Part shown: positions 8,990 through 17,727 of the stretch, piece after piece
Position numbering within the stretch: position 1 is the first letter of the stretch
Layout of the letters: every line of letters begins with the position of its first letter
Assembly (NCBI RefSeq): GCF_902813185.1
Contig: NZ_LR778301.1
Span: forward strand, 4,072,001 to 4,136,000
Origin: Denitratisoma oestradiolicum
Lineage (GTDB): Bacteria > Pseudomonadota > Gammaproteobacteria > Burkholderiales > Rhodocyclaceae
Reading direction: 5' to 3'
DNA: 64,000 nt
Program-made: the position numbers and the translations under genes
The notes under the pieces: model-generated
The model's input: the letters and a program-made list of their open reading frames with translations, nothing else
What the model was told of the DNA's origin: nothing
Databases searched by the model: none

Positions 8990-9706
8990 TCAGGATGGGG
9001 CGGTAATGCGGGCCAGCCCCTCCAGGACCAGATCCTCCACCCGCCGCAGGGGCAGTGTCAGATGGGGCGCCAGGGCTTCGGCCGCCCCGCCGGTGAGCAG
9101 ACAGGCCGCGCCAGGACGGTCCGCCACCTGGGCATACATGCGCGAGATGGCCCCCAGGGTGGCGTGGATCGCCCCGCTGCTGATGGCGTCCAGGGTGTTG
9201 CGCGGCGTCTCCCGATATTGTCCGGACTGGGACGGCAACTGGGCGGTGTTGCGGGCCAGGGCCTGGCGCATCAGGTCCAGGCCGGGCAGGATCAGCCCTC
9301 CCTGGAAGATGCCGCTGCTGTCCAGCACGTCGATGGTGGTGGCGGTGCCGGCACTCACCACCAGGCAGGCGGCGCCCTGGAGATGCCAGGCGCCGATCAG
9401 GGCGGCCCAGCGGTCGGCCCCCAGTTGCCCGGGTTGCTCGTAGGCATTGCTCACCCCGCATTGCTCGGTGCGGGGCAGGTTCCATTCGATGGGCAGGGGC
9501 AGGACGTTCGCCAGGGCTTGGGCCACTTCGGCGCCCGCTACATTGCAGCCCAGGATGCGGATCAGGGGCGTCCGGGGCAGGACCCGGGCCAGACCTTCCG
9601 CCTCGGTCGTGGCCGTGGTGGCAAATGCGCCCCGCGCCTTCCAGGTGTCGCCTTCCCTCAGGCCCCACTTGATGCGGGTATTGCCGCAGTCCAGGCAGAG
9701 GATCAT
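8990..9706 (-). CDS. coaX: Type III pantothenate kinase
   Basis: 238 residues with the actin-like ATPase fold of Coa[17 protein letters not shown] at the start (catalytic Asp in LDCGNTR), [11 protein letters not shown] and [12 protein letters not shown] in the middle, and [11 protein letters not shown] downstream. It phosphorylates pantothenate in the first committed step of CoA synthesis and, like the family, should be insensitive to CoA feedback. Its ATG overlaps the birA stop codon (ATGA), a coupling seen in many betaproteobacteria. Confidence 0.96.
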   Translation of the reverse strand: MILCLDCGNTRIKWGLREGDTWKARGAFATTATTEAEGLARVLPRTPLIRILGCNVAGAEVAQALANVLPLPIEWNLPRTEQCGVSNAYEQPGQLGADRWAALIGAWHLQGAACLVVSAGTATTIDVLDSSGIFQGGLILPGLDLMRQALARNTAQLPSQSGQYRETPRNTLDAISSGAIHATLGAISRMYAQVADRPGAACLLTGGAAEALAPHLTLPLRRVEDLVLEGLARITAPS

Positions 9707-10488
9707 GGGACCGCCCGCAGACTGACATCCCCGGCCAGGATGCGGCGCAGGCCCTGGGGGGTATCCAAATTTAGGGCGCCATCGTCACCGACTCCCAGAC
9801 AGAGGCCCTCCGCCGCCTCGCCGCCGCTGACCCTTACCGGCAAGCCCTGCCAGGCGTGACGGGCTTGCCATTCGTTTCTCAGGGAGGCAAAGCCGCTGCT
9901 GCCGTATGCGTCCAGGGTCTGCGCCAGGGCTGCCAGCAGGGCCGCCAGTACCACTTCCCGGGTAGGGAGCGCCGCCAGGGCCTGGTCCAGGCCGGCAGCC
10001 GCCACATCCTCCGACAAGCCATTGGGTCGGCGCAGGTTCAGGCCGATGCCGATCACCGCACTGCGCAGTTCTCCCGCTTGCAATTCCACCAGGATGCCGG
10101 CCAGCTTGCTGTCCCCGATCAGCAGATCGTTGGGCCACTTGAGGCCGATGCCCCGGGCTCCTAAGGCCTCCAGGCCCCGCACCAGGGCCAGACCCACGGC
10201 CAGGGAGAGGGCGGCAGGGGCGTCGGACTGGTGCGGGAAGCGCCAGAGCAGGGAAAAGGTCAGGCTGTCGGCCGGGGCGGATATCCAGCTGCGACCGCGC
10301 CGTCCGCGCCCGGCGGTCTGACGCTCTGCCACTAGCACGGTGCCGGAGGGTGCCCCGGCGGCGGCCCGCTCCAGCAGCCGGCTGTTGCTGGAATCGCATT
10401 CCGCAACGGCATCGATGTCGTAGCGGCAGGCCGTGGTGCCCAGGGCGGCCGCGGCGGCGGCGATGTCGAAGGAGGTCTGCATATTCAT
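9703..10488 (-). CDS. birA: Biotin-[acetyl-CoA-carboxylase] ligase, without DNA-binding domain
   Basis: 261 residues containing the ligase signature ([17 protein letters not shown], the biotinyl-AMP loop), then [17 protein letters not shown] and a short C-terminal SH3-like domain. The protein joins biotin to BCCP of acetyl-CoA carboxylase. The N-terminal winged helix found in E. coli BirA is absent: only about 25 residues precede the catalytic domain, so it should not act as a repressor. It overlaps coaX by 4 bp and follows the thioesterase gene by 25 bp. Confidence 0.94.
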   Translation of the reverse strand: MNMQTSFDIAAAAAALGTTACRYDIDAVAECDSSNSRLLERAAAGAPSGTVLVAERQTAGRGRRGRSWISAPADSLTFSLLWRFPHQSDAPAALSLAVGLALVRGLEALGARGIGLKWPNDLLIGDSKLAGILVELQAGELRSAVIGIGLNLRRPNGLSEDVAAAGLDQALAALPTREVVLAALLAALAQTLDAYGSSGFASLRNEWQARHAWQGLPVRVSGGEAAEGLCLGVGDDGALNLDTPQGLRRILAGDVSLRAVP

Positions 10489-10513
10489 GGCGCGGATTAT
10501 CCGCGAAAACCCT

Positions 10514-10966
10514 TCAGGCCCCTGCGTTCTCCGTTGTCAGGACCCGGCTCGCCAGCAGGGTGCGGATGGCATCGGGTATCGGCATGGGGCCGGTACTCCC
10601 GGTATGGACTTTCACCACGTCGGCCAGGCCGATGCAGCGGCCCTCCTGGAACAGGGCCATGGCCAGTTCAAAGGAGGAGCGGCCGATGCGTGCTACACCG
10701 GCCCGGACTTCCAGGAGGGCCGGGTAGTGGGCCTCGTGCAGATAGTCGTAGCTGGCCCGGGCCACCAGCAAATGAAAGTCCTTGGGGCGGAACAGGTAGT
10801 CCTGGCCGAATATTTCCATCAGGAAGCGCACCCGGCCTTCCTCGTAATACTCGGCCACGGCCAGGTTGTTGATGTGCTTGACGATGTCCATGTCCGCGAA
10901 GCGGGGCGTCACCGCCATGGCAAAGGGATAGGTACTTGGGTGGACGCGCTGGGGATCGAATCGCAT
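10514..10966 (-). CDS. Hotdog-fold acyl-CoA thioesterase (4HBT type)
   Basis: 150 residues from the ATG at 10966 with the 4HBT-family catalytic segment FADMDIVKHINNLAVAEYYEEGRVRF (Asp followed by the H-x-N-N pattern) and a typical hotdog length. Such enzymes hydrolyse acyl-CoA or acyl-ACP thioesters; the exact acyl group is not predictable. It lies between ntrC and birA on the same strand, 31 bp after ntrC, and may be co-transcribed with birA. Confidence 0.85.
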   Translation of the reverse strand: MRFDPQRVHPSTYPFAMAVTPRFADMDIVKHINNLAVAEYYEEGRVRFLMEIFGQDYLFRPKDFHLLVARASYDYLHEAHYPALLEVRAGVARIGRSSFELAMALFQEGRCIGLADVVKVHTGSTGPMPIPDAIRTLLASRVLTTENAGA

Positions 10967-10997
10967 TGTGGGGGTGGGGCAAAGCGGAAGGGGCGGA

Positions 10998-12407
10998 TTA
11001 TCCCTGATCTGTTCCCTCGGCATGGTCCAGGCCCAGTTCCTGGATCTTGCGGGTGATGGTATTGCGGCCGATGCCCAGCAATTGGGCGGCCTCGATGCGC
11101 CGTCCGCCGGTGGCGGCCAGGGCGCGCCGGATCAGGGTGCCCTCGAAGGCCCGGGTCAGGCGTTCGAACACCTCGCCGGGGCGGGCAGCGATCAGCCGGT
11201 CGGCCTCTCCCGAGAGGGCCTCCAGCCAGTCCATGGGGCCGGCGCTGGCGGGCTGTTCCCGCATTTCTGCCGGCAGGTCGGCCACATCCACCGATTGGCC
11301 CGGCGCCATTACCGTCAGCCAGTGGCAGAGATTCTCCAGTTGACGCACGTTGCCCGGGAACTCCAGGCTCTGGAGATGGCGCAGGGCTCCATCGGCCAGA
11401 CGCTTGGACTCCACCCCCAGTTCCTGGGCGCTCTTGGCCAGAAAATGCCGGGCCAGCAGGGGGATGTCTTCGCGCCGCTCCCGTAGGGGCGGCAGGCGCA
11501 GGCGGATCACATTGAGGCGATGGAACAGGTCTTCCCGGAACAGTCCGTCCTTGACCCGGATTTCCAGATTCTGGTGGGTGGCGGTGATGACCCGGACATT
11601 GGCCTTGACCGGGGACTGGCCTCCCACACGATAGAAATGCCCATCGGAGAGCACCCGCAACAGGCGGGTTTGCAGTTCCGCCGGCATGTCGCCGATCTCG
11701 TCCAAAAACAGGGTGCCTCCCTCGGCCTGTTCGAAACGGCCCCGGCGCTGGGCAGCGGCTCCGGTGAAGGCGCCCTTTTCGTGGCCGAAAAGCTCCGACT
11801 CCAGCAGGTCCCGGGGGATGGCCGCAGTGTTAATGGCGATGAAGGGGGCATCTCGCCGGGGGCTGTGGCGATGCAGGGCCCGGGCCACCAGCTCCTTGCC
11901 GGTGCCGGACTCACCGTTGATCAGCACCGTGGCGTGGGACTGGGCCAGACGGCCGATGGCGCGAAACACCTCCTGCATGGAGGGGGCCTGGCCGAGAATC
12001 TCAGGCACCAACTCGGTGGTCATGGATGCACCACCCTGGTGCGTCGTCTCGTCAATGGCCCGCCGTACCAGGCCCACGGCCTGATCCACGTCGAAAGGCT
12101 TGGGCAGATATTCGTAGGCCCCCCCCTGGAAGGCCGCCACGGCGGAATCCAGGTCCGAATAAGCGGTCATGATGATCACTGGCAGTTCGGGCCAGCGGAT
12201 CTTCACCTGGCGCAGCAGATCCAGTCCGCTCTGGCCGGGCATGCGCACGTCGGAGACCAGGACCTGGGGTTGCTGGCCCCCTTCCAGGGCGGCCAGGGCC
12301 TCGTTGGCCGTGGCAAAGCTTCTGTGAGGAATTTCCTCCCGGTCCAGGGCCTTTTCGAAGACCCAGCGGATGGAGCGGTCGTCATCGACAATCCAGACCG
12401 GTTTCAT
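10998..12407 (-). CDS. ntrC: Nitrogen regulation response regulator NtrC (sigma-54 activator)
   Basis: 469 residues with three domains. The receiver domain (about 1-120) has acidic pocket VDDD and phospho-acceptor Asp53 in VSDVRMPG. The AAA+ domain has Walker A GESGTGKE, the sigma-54 contact loop GAFTGA and LDEIGDMP. The C-terminal Fis-type helix-turn-helix ends in RRIEAAQLLGIGRNTITRKI. It is phosphorylated by NtrB under nitrogen limitation and activates sigma-54 promoters. Palindromic sites fitting NtrC lie upstream of glnA in this window. ntrB is 184 bp upstream, separated by a repeat-bearing spacer instead of the usual tight overlap. Confidence 0.97.
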   Translation of the reverse strand: MKPVWIVDDDRSIRWVFEKALDREEIPHRSFATANEALAALEGGQQPQVLVSDVRMPGQSGLDLLRQVKIRWPELPVIIMTAYSDLDSAVAAFQGGAYEYLPKPFDVDQAVGLVRRAIDETTHQGGASMTTELVPEILGQAPSMQEVFRAIGRLAQSHATVLINGESGTGKELVARALHRHSPRRDAPFIAINTAAIPRDLLESELFGHEKGAFTGAAAQRRGRFEQAEGGTLFLDEIGDMPAELQTRLLRVLSDGHFYRVGGQSPVKANVRVITATHQNLEIRVKDGLFREDLFHRLNVIRLRLPPLRERREDIPLLARHFLAKSAQELGVESKRLADGALRHLQSLEFPGNVRQLENLCHWLTVMAPGQSVDVADLPAEMREQPASAGPMDWLEALSGEADRLIAARPGEVFERLTRAFEGTLIRRALAATGGRRIEAAQLLGIGRNTITRKIQELGLDHAEGTDQG

Positions 12408-12591
12408 GAGTACTTACCGTAAGAAGTGGCTTTTCCGCCGGGCCGCCCTGACCGAAGGAAATCCTCGTGGGACAAGGAAAAGCGGCACGCGCCGGAGGCG
12501 CAAATTACAGGGTGTTGCCACGAAGTGCTCCGTGACATCAAGCGCAGCGAGCTGTATCGAACCCCCCGTGAGGGGGGCGAAGGGGGGCGTT
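12408..12591. repeat. Repeat-bearing spacer between ntrB and ntrC
   Basis: The spacer contains CGCCGGGCCG near its left side and a hairpin of six C and six G (12562-12577) followed by GCGAAGGGGGG at its right side. Both pieces recur in the insertion inside ntrB (TGCCGCCGGGCCG, then a C5/G5 hairpin followed by GGGGGG). It is read as one copy of a dispersed palindromic element. No ORF or clear promoter is seen. Confidence 0.6.
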
Positions 12592-13812
12592 TCATAACTG
12601 CCTGCCCTGTTCGTTGCTCAGGGGCAGCAGGATGCGGAAACAGGTGCGGCCGGGCCGCGATTCCACCTCAATGCTACCGTGATGTTGTTGAATGAAGCTC
12701 TGGGTCAGTGTCAGGCCCAGGCCGCTGCCCCCTTCCCGGCCGGATACCAGGGGATAGAAGATCTTGTCCCGCATGTCCTCCGCGATGCCGGGGCCGTTGT
12801 CGATCACATGCAATTCAAGTGCCAGGGGGTAGAGCTTCTTGGCCAGGGTCACCTGGCGCGCCGCCCGGGTGCGGAAGACGATCTCCCCGCCCTCGGCCGG
12901 GGGGCCGGGGGGCATGCCCGCCTTGCCGCCGGGCCGTCCCAAGGCAAGGCCGCCATAACTGGAGTCGCGTAGCGACGAACCATTGTCACCCCCTTGCTCG
13001 GCAAGGGGGCCGGGGGGCATGCCCACGATGGCCTGGGCGGCGTTGCGGGCGATGTTGAGGATGGCCTGGATCAACTGCTCCCGGTCGCCGGTGAGCTTGG
13101 GCAGGGAGGTGTCATAGTCGCGGTGCACCCGCACCCCGGTGAACTCCGCATGGATCAGGCGCAGCACCCGTTCCAGGATTTCGTGAATGTTGATGGGTGC
13201 CGGCTGCATGGCGCGATGGGAGGAGAGCAGGCGCTGCATCAGGTCCTGCAGGCGGTCGGCCTCGGCGATGATGACCTCGGTGTATTCCCGCAGGGCTGGG
13301 GCATTGGGCAGGCTGGCCAGTTCCCGTTCCAGCAGTTGGGCCGAGCCGCGGATGCCGCCCAGGGGATTCTTGATCTCGTGGGCCAGATTGCGGATCAGTT
13401 CCCGGGTGGCCTGCTGTTGCACCGCTTCCCTTTCCTCCCGGGCCGTCTTGAGCTGCTGGTCGATGGGCCGGAACTCCAGCAGCAGGTGCACTCCCTTGAC
13501 GTCCCCTGGCGTCACGGTGCAATCCAGGTGCAGGGCGGGTTGCTCGCCCCGCTCTATCTTGATGTTGTGCCCGGTGTAGCTCCAGTTGTTGTTCAGGGCA
13601 TTTTCCAGGGCCGACAGCAGAGTCGGCGAATGACCCAGCAGCTGTTCCAGGGGGCGGCCCTGCCAGGTGCGCAGGCTGGCGGCGAAAAGATTCTCCGCCG
13701 CAGGATTGAGATGGCGGATCCGCTGCTGCCCATCCAGCAGGATGACGGCGGAGGAGAGCAGGTCAAGACCGCCGAAGGTGCTTTGGGGCAGCGAGCTGTC
13801 GGGTGCGTTCAT
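12592..13812 (-). CDS. ntrB: Nitrogen regulation histidine kinase NtrB with in-frame insertion
   Basis: 406 residues: PAS sensor domain (about 15-120), dimerisation/phospho-acceptor region with His145 in NLAHEIKNPLGG, and an ATPase domain with N-box NIARNAAQAI, DNGPGIAEDM and SGREGGSGLGLTL. NtrB phosphorylates or dephosphorylates NtrC according to the PII state. Between the N-box and the GGEIVFRTRAA strand, where E. coli NtrB has only a few residues, this protein has about 45 extra Gly/Pro-rich residues (about 264-308) including two copies of GMPPGP. The insertion is encoded by a 105-bp repeat unit and keeps the frame, so the kinase may still work with a flexible loop. Upstream neighbours are the DUF4124 gene and glnA. 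Confidence 0.95.
   Translation of the reverse strand: MNAPDSSLPQSTFGGLDLLSSAVILLDGQQRIRHLNPAAENLFAASLRTWQGRPLEQLLGHSPTLLSALENALNNNWSYTGHNIKIERGEQPALHLDCTVTPGDVKGVHLLLEFRPIDQQLKTAREEREAVQQQATRELIRNLAHEIKNPLGGIRGSAQLLERELASLPNAPALREYTEVIIAEADRLQDLMQRLLSSHRAMQPAPINIHEILERVLRLIHAEFTGVRVHRDYDTSLPKLTGDREQLIQAILNIARNAAQAIVGMPPGPLAEQGGDNGSSLRDSSYGGLALGRPGGKAGMPPGPPAEGGEIVFRTRAARQVTLAKKLYPLALELHVIDNGPGIAEDMRDKIFYPLVSGREGGSGLGLTLTQSFIQQHHGSIEVESRPGRTCFRILLPLSNEQGRQL
12900..13024. repeat. Palindromic repeat element inserted within ntrB
   Basis: Two identical 20-bp direct repeats (12900-12919 and 13005-13024, core GGGGCATGCCC) stand exactly 105 bp apart. Between them are an 8-bp inverted repeat GCCTTGCC/GGCAAGGC (12920-12927 with 12943-12950) and a 9-bp perfect hairpin CCCCCTTGC/GCAAGGGGG (12989-12997 with 13001-13009). 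Removing one unit would restore a loop close to the usual NtrB length, so this looks like a recent in-frame insertion or duplication of a REP-like element. Confidence 0.8.
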
Positions 13813-13848
13813 GCCAGTCTATGCAGCAAGAATTGCACCGGGATATTC

Positions 13849-14298
13849 CTATTTCAGATTGGACATCTCGCGCCGCAGGGCTTCGAGATTGCGTTCATGG
13901 AGCGCGATGCGGTCCCGGTGGGGCCGCACCCGGTCGGGGCCGGCGCGCAGCGCCTCCTGCTCGGCCAGGGCGCGCCGGGCTTCGTCCAGGTTCCTCAACT
14001 CCGCAGCCTGTTCCTGCTCCAGGATGTGGCGGCGATCCGTGTCGCGTTTTTGCTGAACATCGTTGCTGACCCGGGGGAAGTCGTTGGGCGAAGGAGTGCT
14101 GGCCGCCGCCCGGGGCCGGGCCGGGGCGGCTGACGCCGCAGGAGCTTGAGCCTCGCGGGACAGCACAATGCAGTTCTTGGCCGAGGCCCGGGTGTTGGTG
14201 TAAGTGGTATGGCCGGCGGCGTCGGTGCATTTGTACAGCGTGTTGGCCTCTGCCACAAAGGCCAGGCCGAGGAGGGCGAAGAGGAGCAGTCCCTTCAT
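13849..14298 (-). CDS. DUF4124 domain-containing exported protein
   Basis: 149 residues: a signal peptide (MKGLLLFALLGLAFVAEA), a short DUF4124 domain (NTLYKCTDAAGHTTYTNT), a Pro/Ala-rich linker and a charged helical C-terminus (about 85-149) likely to form a coiled coil. Proteins of this kind commonly sit between glnA and ntrB in betaproteobacteria. Their function is unknown; a periplasmic structural or envelope role is an inference. It begins 54 bp beyond the glnA terminator, so it probably has its own promoter. Confidence 0.85.
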   Translation of the reverse strand: MKGLLLFALLGLAFVAEANTLYKCTDAAGHTTYTNTRASAKNCIVLSREAQAPAASAAPARPRAAASTPSPNDFPRVSNDVQQKRDTDRRHILEQEQAAELRNLDEARRALAEQEALRAGPDRVRPHRDRIALHERNLEALRREMSNLK

Positions 14299-14351
14299 GG
14301 ATATCTGTGAATTGAATGGCGGACGGGGAGAGTGTAGGGGATTTTTGCCCC

Positions 14352-14381
14352 AAACAAAAAAGGACGGGTCGCCCCGTCCTC
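14352..14381 (-). terminator. Rho-independent terminator of glnA
   Basis: On the minus strand an 8-bp stem (AGGACGGG with CCCGTCCT, plus coordinates 14361-14368 and 14373-14380) with a 4-base loop is followed by a T-run (A-run 14352-14360 on the plus strand). It lies 24 bp beyond the glnA stop. Confidence 0.9.
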
Positions 14382-14404
14382 TTTTGCTCCGAACCCGGCG
14401 GGGT

Positions 14405-15817
14405 TCAGATGGAGAAGTACATGTCGAACTCGACCGGGTGGGTGGTCATGCGGAAGCGCGTGACCTCTTCCATCTTCAGTTCGATGAAAGCATCCACCCA
14501 CTCGTTGGAGAATACGCCGCCCCGGGTCAGGAACTCGCGGTCCTTGTCCAGGTACTCCAGGGCCTGTTCCAGGCTGGAACAGACGGTCGGGATCTTGGCG
14601 TCTTCCTCGGGGGGCAGATCGTAGAGGTTCTTGTCGGCGGGGTCGCCGGGGTGGATCTTGTTCTGCACACCGTCCAGGCCCGCCATCATGAGGGCGGCGA
14701 AGCACAGGTAGGGGTTGGCACCGGGATCGGGGAAGCGGGTCTCGATGCGGCGAGCCTTGTCGCTATTGACGAAGGGGATGCGGATCGAGGCGGAGCGGTT
14801 CTTGGCCGAGTAGGCCAGCTTCACCGGGGCTTCGAAGCCGGGCACCAGCCGCTTGTAGGAGTTGGTCAGCGGGTTGGTGATGGCGTTCAGGGCGCGGGCA
14901 TGCTTGATGATGCCGCCGATGTAGTACAGGGCGAACTCGGACATGCCGGCGTAGCCGTTGCCGGCGAACAGGTTCTTGCCGTCCTTCCAGATGGACTGGT
15001 GCACGTGCATGCCGGAACCGTTGTCACCAACGATGGGCTTGGGCATGAAAGTGGCGGTCTTGCCGTACTGGTGGGCCACGTTGTGCACGATGTACTTCAG
15101 GATCTGGGTCTGGTCGGCACGGCGCACCAGGGTGTTGAACACGGTGCCGATCTCGTTCTGGCCGGCGGTGGCCACTTCATGGTGGTGTACTTCCACCGGC
15201 ACGCCACAGGCTTCCAGGGCCAGACACATCTGGGCGCGGATGTCGTTGAAGGAATCCACGGGGGGCACGGGGAAGTAGCCGCCCTTGACGGAGGGACGAT
15301 GGCCGGTGTTGCCGCCCTCGAACTTCTCGGAAGACGACCAGGCGGCCTCTTCGGAATTGATCTTGACGTGGGCGCCGGACATGTCCACGCCCCATTCGAT
15401 GGAGTCGAAAATGAAGAACTCGGGCTCCGGGCCGAAGTAGGCGGTGTCACCGATGCCGGAAGACTTCAGGTAGGCCTCGGCGCGCTTGGCGATGGAACGG
15501 GGGTCCCGGTCGTAGCCCTTGCCATCGGAAGGTTCCACCACGTCACAGGACAGCACCAGGGTGGTTTCGTCGAAGAAGGGGTCGATGTAGGCGGTGTCGG
15601 CATCGGGCATCAGCAGCATGTCGGAGGCCTGGATGCCTTTCCAGCCGGCGATGGAGGAGCCGTCGAAGGCGTGGCCATCCTCGAACTTGTCCAGGCTGAA
15701 AGCGGAAATGGGCACGCCGACGTGCTGTTCCTTGCCGCGGGTATCGGTGAAGCGGAAATCAACAAACTTGACCTCCTGCTCCTTGACAATCTTCATCACA
15801 TCTTGAGGCGTCGCCAT
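14405..15817 (-). CDS. glnA: Glutamine synthetase, type I
   Basis: 470 residues, the length of GSI-beta enzymes. It shows the metal-binding EPEFFIFD, the glutamate/ammonia site region [15 protein letters not shown], the ATP-site loop [16 protein letters not shown] and the adenylylation loop NLYDLPPEE with its Tyr, so activity should be controlled by GlnE/PII. It makes glutamine from glutamate, ammonia and ATP. A ribosome site AGGAG lies 8 bases upstream of the ATG. A sigma-54 promoter-like element and two NtrC-type palindromes lie upstream, and ntrBC lie downstream, matching classic nitrogen control. Confidence 0.98.
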   Translation of the reverse strand: MATPQDVMKIVKEQEVKFVDFRFTDTRGKEQHVGVPISAFSLDKFEDGHAFDGSSIAGWKGIQASDMLLMPDADTAYIDPFFDETTLVLSCDVVEPSDGKGYDRDPRSIAKRAEAYLKSSGIGDTAYFGPEPEFFIFDSIEWGVDMSGAHVKINSEEAAWSSSEKFEGGNTGHRPSVKGGYFPVPPVDSFNDIRAQMCLALEACGVPVEVHHHEVATAGQNEIGTVFNTLVRRADQTQILKYIVHNVAHQYGKTATFMPKPIVGDNGSGMHVHQSIWKDGKNLFAGNGYAGMSEFALYYIGGIIKHARALNAITNPLTNSYKRLVPGFEAPVKLAYSAKNRSASIRIPFVNSDKARRIETRFPDPGANPYLCFAALMMAGLDGVQNKIHPGDPADKNLYDLPPEEDAKIPTVCSSLEQALEYLDKDREFLTRGGVFSNEWVDAFIELKMEEVTRFRMTTHPVEFDMYFSI

Positions 15818-15877
15818 GAGGTGCTCTCCTAACAGTTCAATTGAATGCGTGCGGGAAATTCGCTACCGCGGCGAATG

Positions 15878-15893
15878 AGCAGCAACCGTGCCA
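15878..15893 (-). promoter_or_regulatory. Predicted sigma-54 promoter of glnA
   Basis: The minus strand reads TGGCACGGTTGCTGCT, which fits TGGCACG-N4-TTGCW with a single mismatch (CTGCT for TTGCT) and exact spacing of the -24 GG and -12 GC. The implied start is near 15867, giving a 5' leader of about 50 nt before the glnA ATG at 15817. Confidence 0.8.
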
Positions 15894-15955
15894 AACGCCA
15901 ATTCGGGGGCGGCCATTGTGCCACAAGGGCCCTGGATTAACACAGGCCGGCCAGG

Positions 15956-15972
15956 CGCACCATACGGGTGCA
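15956..15972. promoter_or_regulatory. Promoter-proximal NtrC-type binding site
   Basis: The palindrome GCACC-N5-GGTGC (15957-15971) matches the NtrC consensus TGCACCA-N3-TGGTGCA in both arms. Its centre lies about 97 bp upstream of the predicted glnA start, a usual enhancer distance. Confidence 0.75.
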
Positions 15973-15986
15973 TCCCAGCTGGAGAT

Positions 15987-16003
15987 GGCACTATTTTGGT
16001 GCA
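15987..16003. promoter_or_regulatory. Promoter-distal NtrC-type binding site
   Basis: GCACT-ATTTT-GGTGC (15988-16002) is a second NtrC-like palindrome, 31 bp centre-to-centre from the first, about three helical turns. E. coli glnA has two strong sites with similar spacing. It overlaps the last codons of the cation transporter gene. Confidence 0.7.
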
Positions 16004-17166
16004 ATACGACAGTTCAGACTGACCGTGCTGAACCAGGCGTCGCCGGGCAGGCACTGGGCCAGGCGCTGCTCCACCCGGACGATACGGGCAGGGTCCTGCA
16101 TCATTTCGGGGGGCAGGGTCACCTCGGCCTCCACCCGGTTGCCCAGATAGTGCAGCGTAGTACGCTCGAAGTGGGGCAGATCCTCCCCCAGCATCTGCCG
16201 CAGATGGTGCAGCAGCATTGCCCGTTCCGGTAACTCCGTGGCGGGCAGGTTCGACAGCATGTCGTCCTCCACATCCACATGGACCAGGACGTCCAGCACT
16301 TCGGGGTGCTCCTGGAGCAGCCGCTGCCGTGCCCGCTCACCTATCAGGTGACCTTCGGACACACTGACCCGGGGGCTGACCTGGATATGGGCATCCACCA
16401 GCACATGGTGGGCCATGCGTCGGGTGCGCAGGTCATGGAGGCCCAGCACCCCCGGCGCGTCCTCCAGGGTCTGGCGGATGCGCCGCACTTCCTCGGCCGA
16501 CAGCCCGGTGTCGATCAGCTCGCTGATGGCGTCCCAGGCGAAGCCGGCGCCGGCCTTGACGATCATGGCGCCGACGATGATGGCGGCCACCGCATCGGCG
16601 AAGCCGAAGCCCAACAGGCTGCCACCGATGCCGGCGGCCACCACCAGGGAGGAGAGGGCGTCGGCCCGGGCATGCCAGGCGTTGGCCATCAGCATCGATG
16701 AGCGCAGGCGTCGGGCGACCACCAGCATGTAGCGGAACAGGCCCTCCTTGCCGATCAGGGTGGCGCAGGCGGCCCATAAGGCGGCGATACCCACCGGTGG
16801 CAGGGACGCGAGGTTTTGCAGGCGGCCGGCGGCAGCCACCAGGATGCCGATGCCGGTGATCGACAGCAGCAGGCCCAGCACCAGGGAGGCCAGGGTCTCG
16901 TAGCGGGCATGGCCATAGGGATGCTCGGCATCCGCCGCCTCGGCCCCCTTGCGGTTGGCGAAGAGGACGAAGACGTCCGCCACCACGTCGGACAGGGTGT
17001 GCATGGCGTCGGCGATCAGGCTTTGGGAATGGGCCAGCAGCCCCACCACGATCTGCATGGCGGTGAGCAACACATTGACCACTACACTGACCCAGGTAAT
17101 CTGTTGGCCCTGGCGCAGGCGTTCGGCGTCTTCGATCATCGGCGGGGAAGGGGCTGCTCGTGCCAT
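15991..17166 (-). CDS. Cation diffusion facilitator (CDF) transporter
   Basis: About 391 residues from the ATG at 17166. Six membrane segments are visible; TM2 carries IADAMHTLSDVVAD and TM5 carries HARADALSS, the H/D residues that form the CDF metal site. A cytosolic C-terminal part follows (LHDLRTRRMAHHVLVDAHI) and is extended beyond the usual length by about 90 residues. CDF proteins export divalent cations (Zn, Mn, Fe or Co) in exchange for protons; specificity cannot be assigned. The start at 17166 is preferred over 17238 because the latter would overlap the divergent rhodanese gene. Its end overlaps the glnA enhancer region. Confidence 0.92.
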   Translation of the reverse strand: MARAAPSPPMIEDAERLRQGQQITWVSVVVNVLLTAMQIVVGLLAHSQSLIADAMHTLSDVVADVFVLFANRKGAEAADAEHPYGHARYETLASLVLGLLLSITGIGILVAAAGRLQNLASLPPVGIAALWAACATLIGKEGLFRYMLVVARRLRSSMLMANAWHARADALSSLVVAAGIGGSLLGFGFADAVAAIIVGAMIVKAGAGFAWDAISELIDTGLSAEEVRRIRQTLEDAPGVLGLHDLRTRRMAHHVLVDAHIQVSPRVSVSEGHLIGERARQRLLQEHPEVLDVLVHVDVEDDMLSNLPATELPERAMLLHHLRQMLGEDLPHFERTTLHYLGNRVEAEVTLPPEMMQDPARIVRVEQRLAQCLPGDAWFSTVSLNCRIAPK

Positions 17167-17224
17167 GGACTCTGACTTATACTTGGCGAACTGAATTCTA
17201 GCCTGCCTCGCCGGCCCCGATGCC

Positions 17225-17677
17225 ATGTCCCGCTTCAATGAAATCCTTACCCTGGCCCAGGAGCGCGCCCGCCACCTGAACCTTCCCTACGAAGGAGCCC
17301 TCACGCCCAGGGAGGCCCACGAACTGCTGCAACTGCTGCCCCATGCCCGGCTGGTGGATGTGCGCACCCGGGCCGAATGGGACTGGGTGGGGCGGGTGCC
17401 CAAGGCCATCGAGATCGAGTGGTTGAGCTATCCGGGCAATGAGCGCAATCCCCATTTCCTCCAGGAACTGAAGCATGCGGTTAGCACCGAGTCCCTGCTG
17501 ATGTTCATCTGCCGTTCCGGTGCCCGGTCCAGTGCCGCCGCCACGGCCGCCAGCGCCGCCGGCTATCCCGACTGCTACAACGTCCTCGAGGGCTTCGAGG
17601 GCGACAAGGATGCCCAGGGCCACCGCAACGCCATCGGAGGCTGGCGTTTCCATGGCCTGCCCTGGGTGCAGGGCTGA
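17225..17677 (+). CDS. Single-domain rhodanese-like sulfurtransferase
   Basis: 150 residues with a single rhodanese domain: RLVDVRTRAEWDWVG (CH2A-like) and the active-site loop FICRSGARS, in which the Cys at about residue 98 is the expected persulfide carrier. It is probably a cytosolic sulfur carrier because no signal peptide is seen. nadA follows 50 bp downstream, suggesting co-transcription; a link to NadA Fe-S cluster supply is possible but only inferred. Confidence 0.9.
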   Translation: MSRFNEILTLAQERARHLNLPYEGALTPREAHELLQLLPHARLVDVRTRAEWDWVGRVPKAIEIEWLSYPGNERNPHFLQELKHAVSTESLLMFICRSGARSSAAATAASAAGYPDCYNVLEGFEGDKDAQGHRNAIGGWRFHGLPWVQG

Positions 17678-17727
17678 TCCGCCCCGCACCATCCCCCTTT
17701 CAACCCCTGCCGTTCCGGAGTAATGCG

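Noticed and set aside
7599..9443. Long plus-strand frame of 614 codons opposite trpB2 and coaX
   Set aside because: It lies antisense to two well-recognised genes and has Gly/His/Gln-rich composition typical of the reverse frame of high-GC coding DNA; no family pattern or ribosome site.
8946..9728. N-terminal extension of the TrpB2 frame suggesting a fusion protein
   Set aside because: The extension is an out-of-frame reading of coaX; the real ATG at 8945 opens the recognisable TrpB2 sequence and coaX itself is intact.
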